DNA of 64,000 nt from SOJA01 sp964598485. Its GTDB lineage: Archaea > Thermoproteota > Bathyarchaeia > Bathyarchaeales > Bathycorpusculaceae. A program made the translations under genes and the position numbers. Below are positions 62,425 through 64,000 of this stretch, piece by piece. The DNA lies in NCBI GenBank assembly GCA_964598485.1, contig CAZRCD010000007.1, positions 32,065 through 96,064 of the forward strand, given 5' to 3'. The notes beneath the pieces were generated by a model. That model had not been told where the DNA came from. It saw nothing but the letters and a program-made list of their open reading frames with translations, and ran no database searches. Numbering within the stretch: the stretch's first letter is position 1; every line of letters starts with the position of its first letter.

Positions 62425-62598
62425 TCAGTCTTCCTCCCAATAATAATGGGTTTTTATGAAAACTGCTAGGACGCCAAAAATTATTGCTAGTAAGGCTTGT
62501 CCCCAGTAGGCGTACCAGCCTCCGATCAAATATGCTATGACTGGGACCAGAATTACACATAGAGCCATTATGGATAATAGACAGTAGATTTTTTTCAT
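62425..62598 (-). CDS. Small membrane partner of the symporter (57 aa)
   Basis: Two TM helices (CLLSIMALCVILVPVIAYLI and YWGQALLAIIFGVLAVF) with a YYWEED tail. It ends one base before the symporter GTG, the usual place of the small accessory subunit of SSS carriers. Not recognisable by length filters. ATG 62598 follows a GCTGGAATG context. Confidence 0.75.
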   Translation of the reverse strand: MKKIYCLLSIMALCVILVPVIAYLIGGWYAYWGQALLAIIFGVLAVFIKTHYYWEED

Positions 62599-62885
62599 TC
62601 CAGCCCTTCATTCCTCAGAGAGTCATATTTTAATTATTTAACTGTTTAAAAGAATAATCCTCGTTTCACTCAATTTTATTGGTAAGGCATAAGCTATAAC
62701 TTAAGGAATTAATTAGAATCGTAAAATCCCAATCTTGTAAAATATTTCACGGATCACAGTCCATTTAGAATTCAATCGAAGATCCTTCCACAAGTCATAA
62801 AAACTGAAGTAGAAGACATAATGAACGATGTGGTATAAATAGAAAACTTGTCTCAATTGTTCTCGTAACTTTTGTTATTGTAACA

Positions 62886-64000
62886 ATGTTTTCAATTGTA
62901 AGATTTGTAACATTGATTGAAGAGCCTGTAGAGGACACAACTTGGGGGGCTGAAGATATTAAGGTTGGGGCTTACTATTATGTCTGGTATATGGAAAATT
63001 GGACTGAAAATCATAGGAATTGTATAGACAGACCTATTATTGGAGAATACAGCTCCCAAAATGCCACAGTTATCAAGAAGCATTTAGAATGGTTTTTTGA
63101 GTTGGGTATTGATTTCCTGATTGTCTCTTGGTGGGGGATTGACAGGTTTTCAGAGCAACTTGAAGCTTCTTTCATGGATGACTCTACGAAAATGTTGTTT
63201 TCAACGGTGGCTGACGAAAATTACCCAATTGTACTGGCTGTTATGGTTGAGCCCTTCAACAGTTCAAATGGACGAAGTGGACAGTATAACTTTACAACTA
63301 TTTACGATTATATTTATCACACCTATGTGGAGCCATATCCTGATACGTACATGAAACTCTATGATAAGCCTCTGTTATGTTTCTTCAATGATGATAATAT
63401 GACTTCGCACGGCCAAATAGAGTTTGACAATAGATTTGTGTCAAGGATAGTTGGTCTAGAACCATATGTAAATTGGACTTACTGCTCAGTTGATGAAGAT
63501 CGTTGGGGTAGACATTGGGGTAACAATACGTTTACGGTAGAGCAAATGTTATGCGTAGATGGAGAGATAAATGTCTTGCCGAGGTTCGATGATAGGGCTT
63601 GTAACAGAACTACCCATACAACAATTGACCTAAATTACACAGAAGGATTATATGACGAACAATGGAGCAAAGTCATCTATTTGGCAAGAGAGGGTAAAGT
63701 TAACATTGTTACAATAACGAGTTGGAATGAATATGCGGAGAGAACAGCAATAGAACCTCATTGGGATAACACCGCTTTTGATTCTGACCCTTATTTCTTG
63801 TATGACAAAACGAAAGAGTACATCAACATACTGAAATGCATCTTTGCCTTTTTTGCAAAAGAAATGCTTGAAACTGTTGGAGATTTAGGTGGGAATCAAT
63901 GTGGCTATAACGTAATGGACGATAATGGAAGCAGGTTGGACGCTGTTAAAATCATTGAGAACCCGCAAGGTGGTTATCTCGGCGTGTATCACTCAAATGT
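62886..64000 (+). CDS. GH99-like (WbsX/endo-mannanase-type) protein, 3' cut by window end
   Basis: The frame is open to the last base. VGAYYYVWYMENWTE, HLEWFFELGIDFLIVSWWG, and TSWNEYAERTAIEPHWD match glycoside hydrolase family 99/WbsX-like domains acting on mannans or glycans. ATG 62886 is the first usual start, but an upstream in-frame region from 62835 (INRKLVSIVLVTFVIVTMF) reads like the rest of a signal segment and would need ATA. GTATAAATAG there could instead be a TATA box. The end of the protein is outside the window. Confidence 0.75.
   Translation, partial: MFSIVRFVTLIEEPVEDTTWGAEDIKVGAYYYVWYMENWTENHRNCIDRPIIGEYSSQNATVIKKHLEWFFELGIDFLIVSWWGIDRFSEQLEASFMDDSTKMLFSTVADENYPIVLAVMVEPFNSSNGRSGQYNFTTIYDYIYHTYVEPYPDTYMKLYDKPLLCFFNDDNMTSHGQIEFDNRFVSRIVGLEPYVNWTYCSVDEDRWGRHWGNNTFTVEQMLCVDGEINVLPRFDDRACNRTTHTTIDLNYTEGLYDEQWSKVIYLAREGKVNIVTITSWNEYAERTAIEPHWDNTAFDSDPYFLYDKTKEYINILKCIFAFFAKEMLETVGDLGGNQCGYNVMDDNGSRLDAVKIIENPQGGYLGVYHSN

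Noticed and set aside
1..64000. CRISPR array or cas genes
   Set aside because: No regularly spaced direct repeats and no Cas-like proteins were seen on either strand.

Overview
The window is archaeal chromosome, AT-rich with tightly packed genes. It carries thermosome, archaeal S12 and S7, Rio2, an LSm protein, CTP-dependent riboflavin kinase, diphthine synthase and HerA-NurA. A zinc-ribbon protein resembling the crenarchaeal chromatin protein Cren7, intron-bearing tRNA genes, a decayed tyrosine recombinase and aromatic/acetoacetate CoA ligases together suggest a Bathyarchaeia-like member of the TACK/Thermoproteota group. That placement is inference from gene content; no 16S rRNA is present.

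Layout. 1-2.2 kb: thermosome 3' end, a run of very small genes (an RpoK-like micro-ORF, a membrane peptide, a Cys-rich peptide, acidic and basic peptides, the Cren7-like zinc ribbon) and a DNA-methylase fragment. 2.3-10.9 kb: cysS, lipoate ligase, a JAMM protein, rps12-rps7, a TGS GTPase, a winged-helix protein, nurA-herA and a Nudix hydrolase. 11-16.1 kb: two ABC exporters, one under a PadR repressor with a clear palindromic operator, with a frameshifted C2H2 zinc-finger gene between them. 16.2-24.7 kb: UMP kinase, MBL hydrolase, two transporters, GNAT, ThiI, Rio2 and LSm. 24.8-27.8 kb: small-gene region with a ribbon-helix-helix regulator and three GTGCAC-type palindromes. 27.8-32.3 kb: an aminotransferase, an aconitase-X pair and a D-2-hydroxyacid dehydrogenase, flanked by two pieces of one broken histidine/phenylalanine ammonia-lyase gene. 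32.5-39 kb: flavin enzymes, tRNA-Tyr and tRNA-Lys with introns, dphB, ribL, rhomboid, a frameshifted MBL hydrolase and ribK. 39.3-40 kb: integrase pseudogene. 40.1-46.4 kb: a seven-gene CoA operon running from pantoate synthesis to dephospho-CoA. 46.5-53 kb: a foreign-looking S9 peptidase, DUF763, a DUF998 gene with an in-frame UAG, a nitroreductase, an HExxH protein, a winged-helix protein and a pair of related 'SGMP' proteins. 53-55.1 kb: divergent radical-SAM genes resembling LipS1/LipS2. 55.2-62.6 kb: a minus-strand acyl-CoA/transport block (acetoacetate-CoA ligase, HMGL-like synthase, endonuclease III, phenylacetate-CoA ligase, a sodium symporter with small partner). 62.9 kb to the end: an incomplete GH99-like secreted protein.

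Functional links. Lipoylation is suggested by LplA plus the LipS pair. All CoA steps except dephospho-CoA kinase are adjacent. FMN and FAD synthesis genes lie 2 kb apart. Several genes are broken; two independent single-base frame breaks fall at A6/T6 runs, so slippage or assembly error should be considered before calling them dead.
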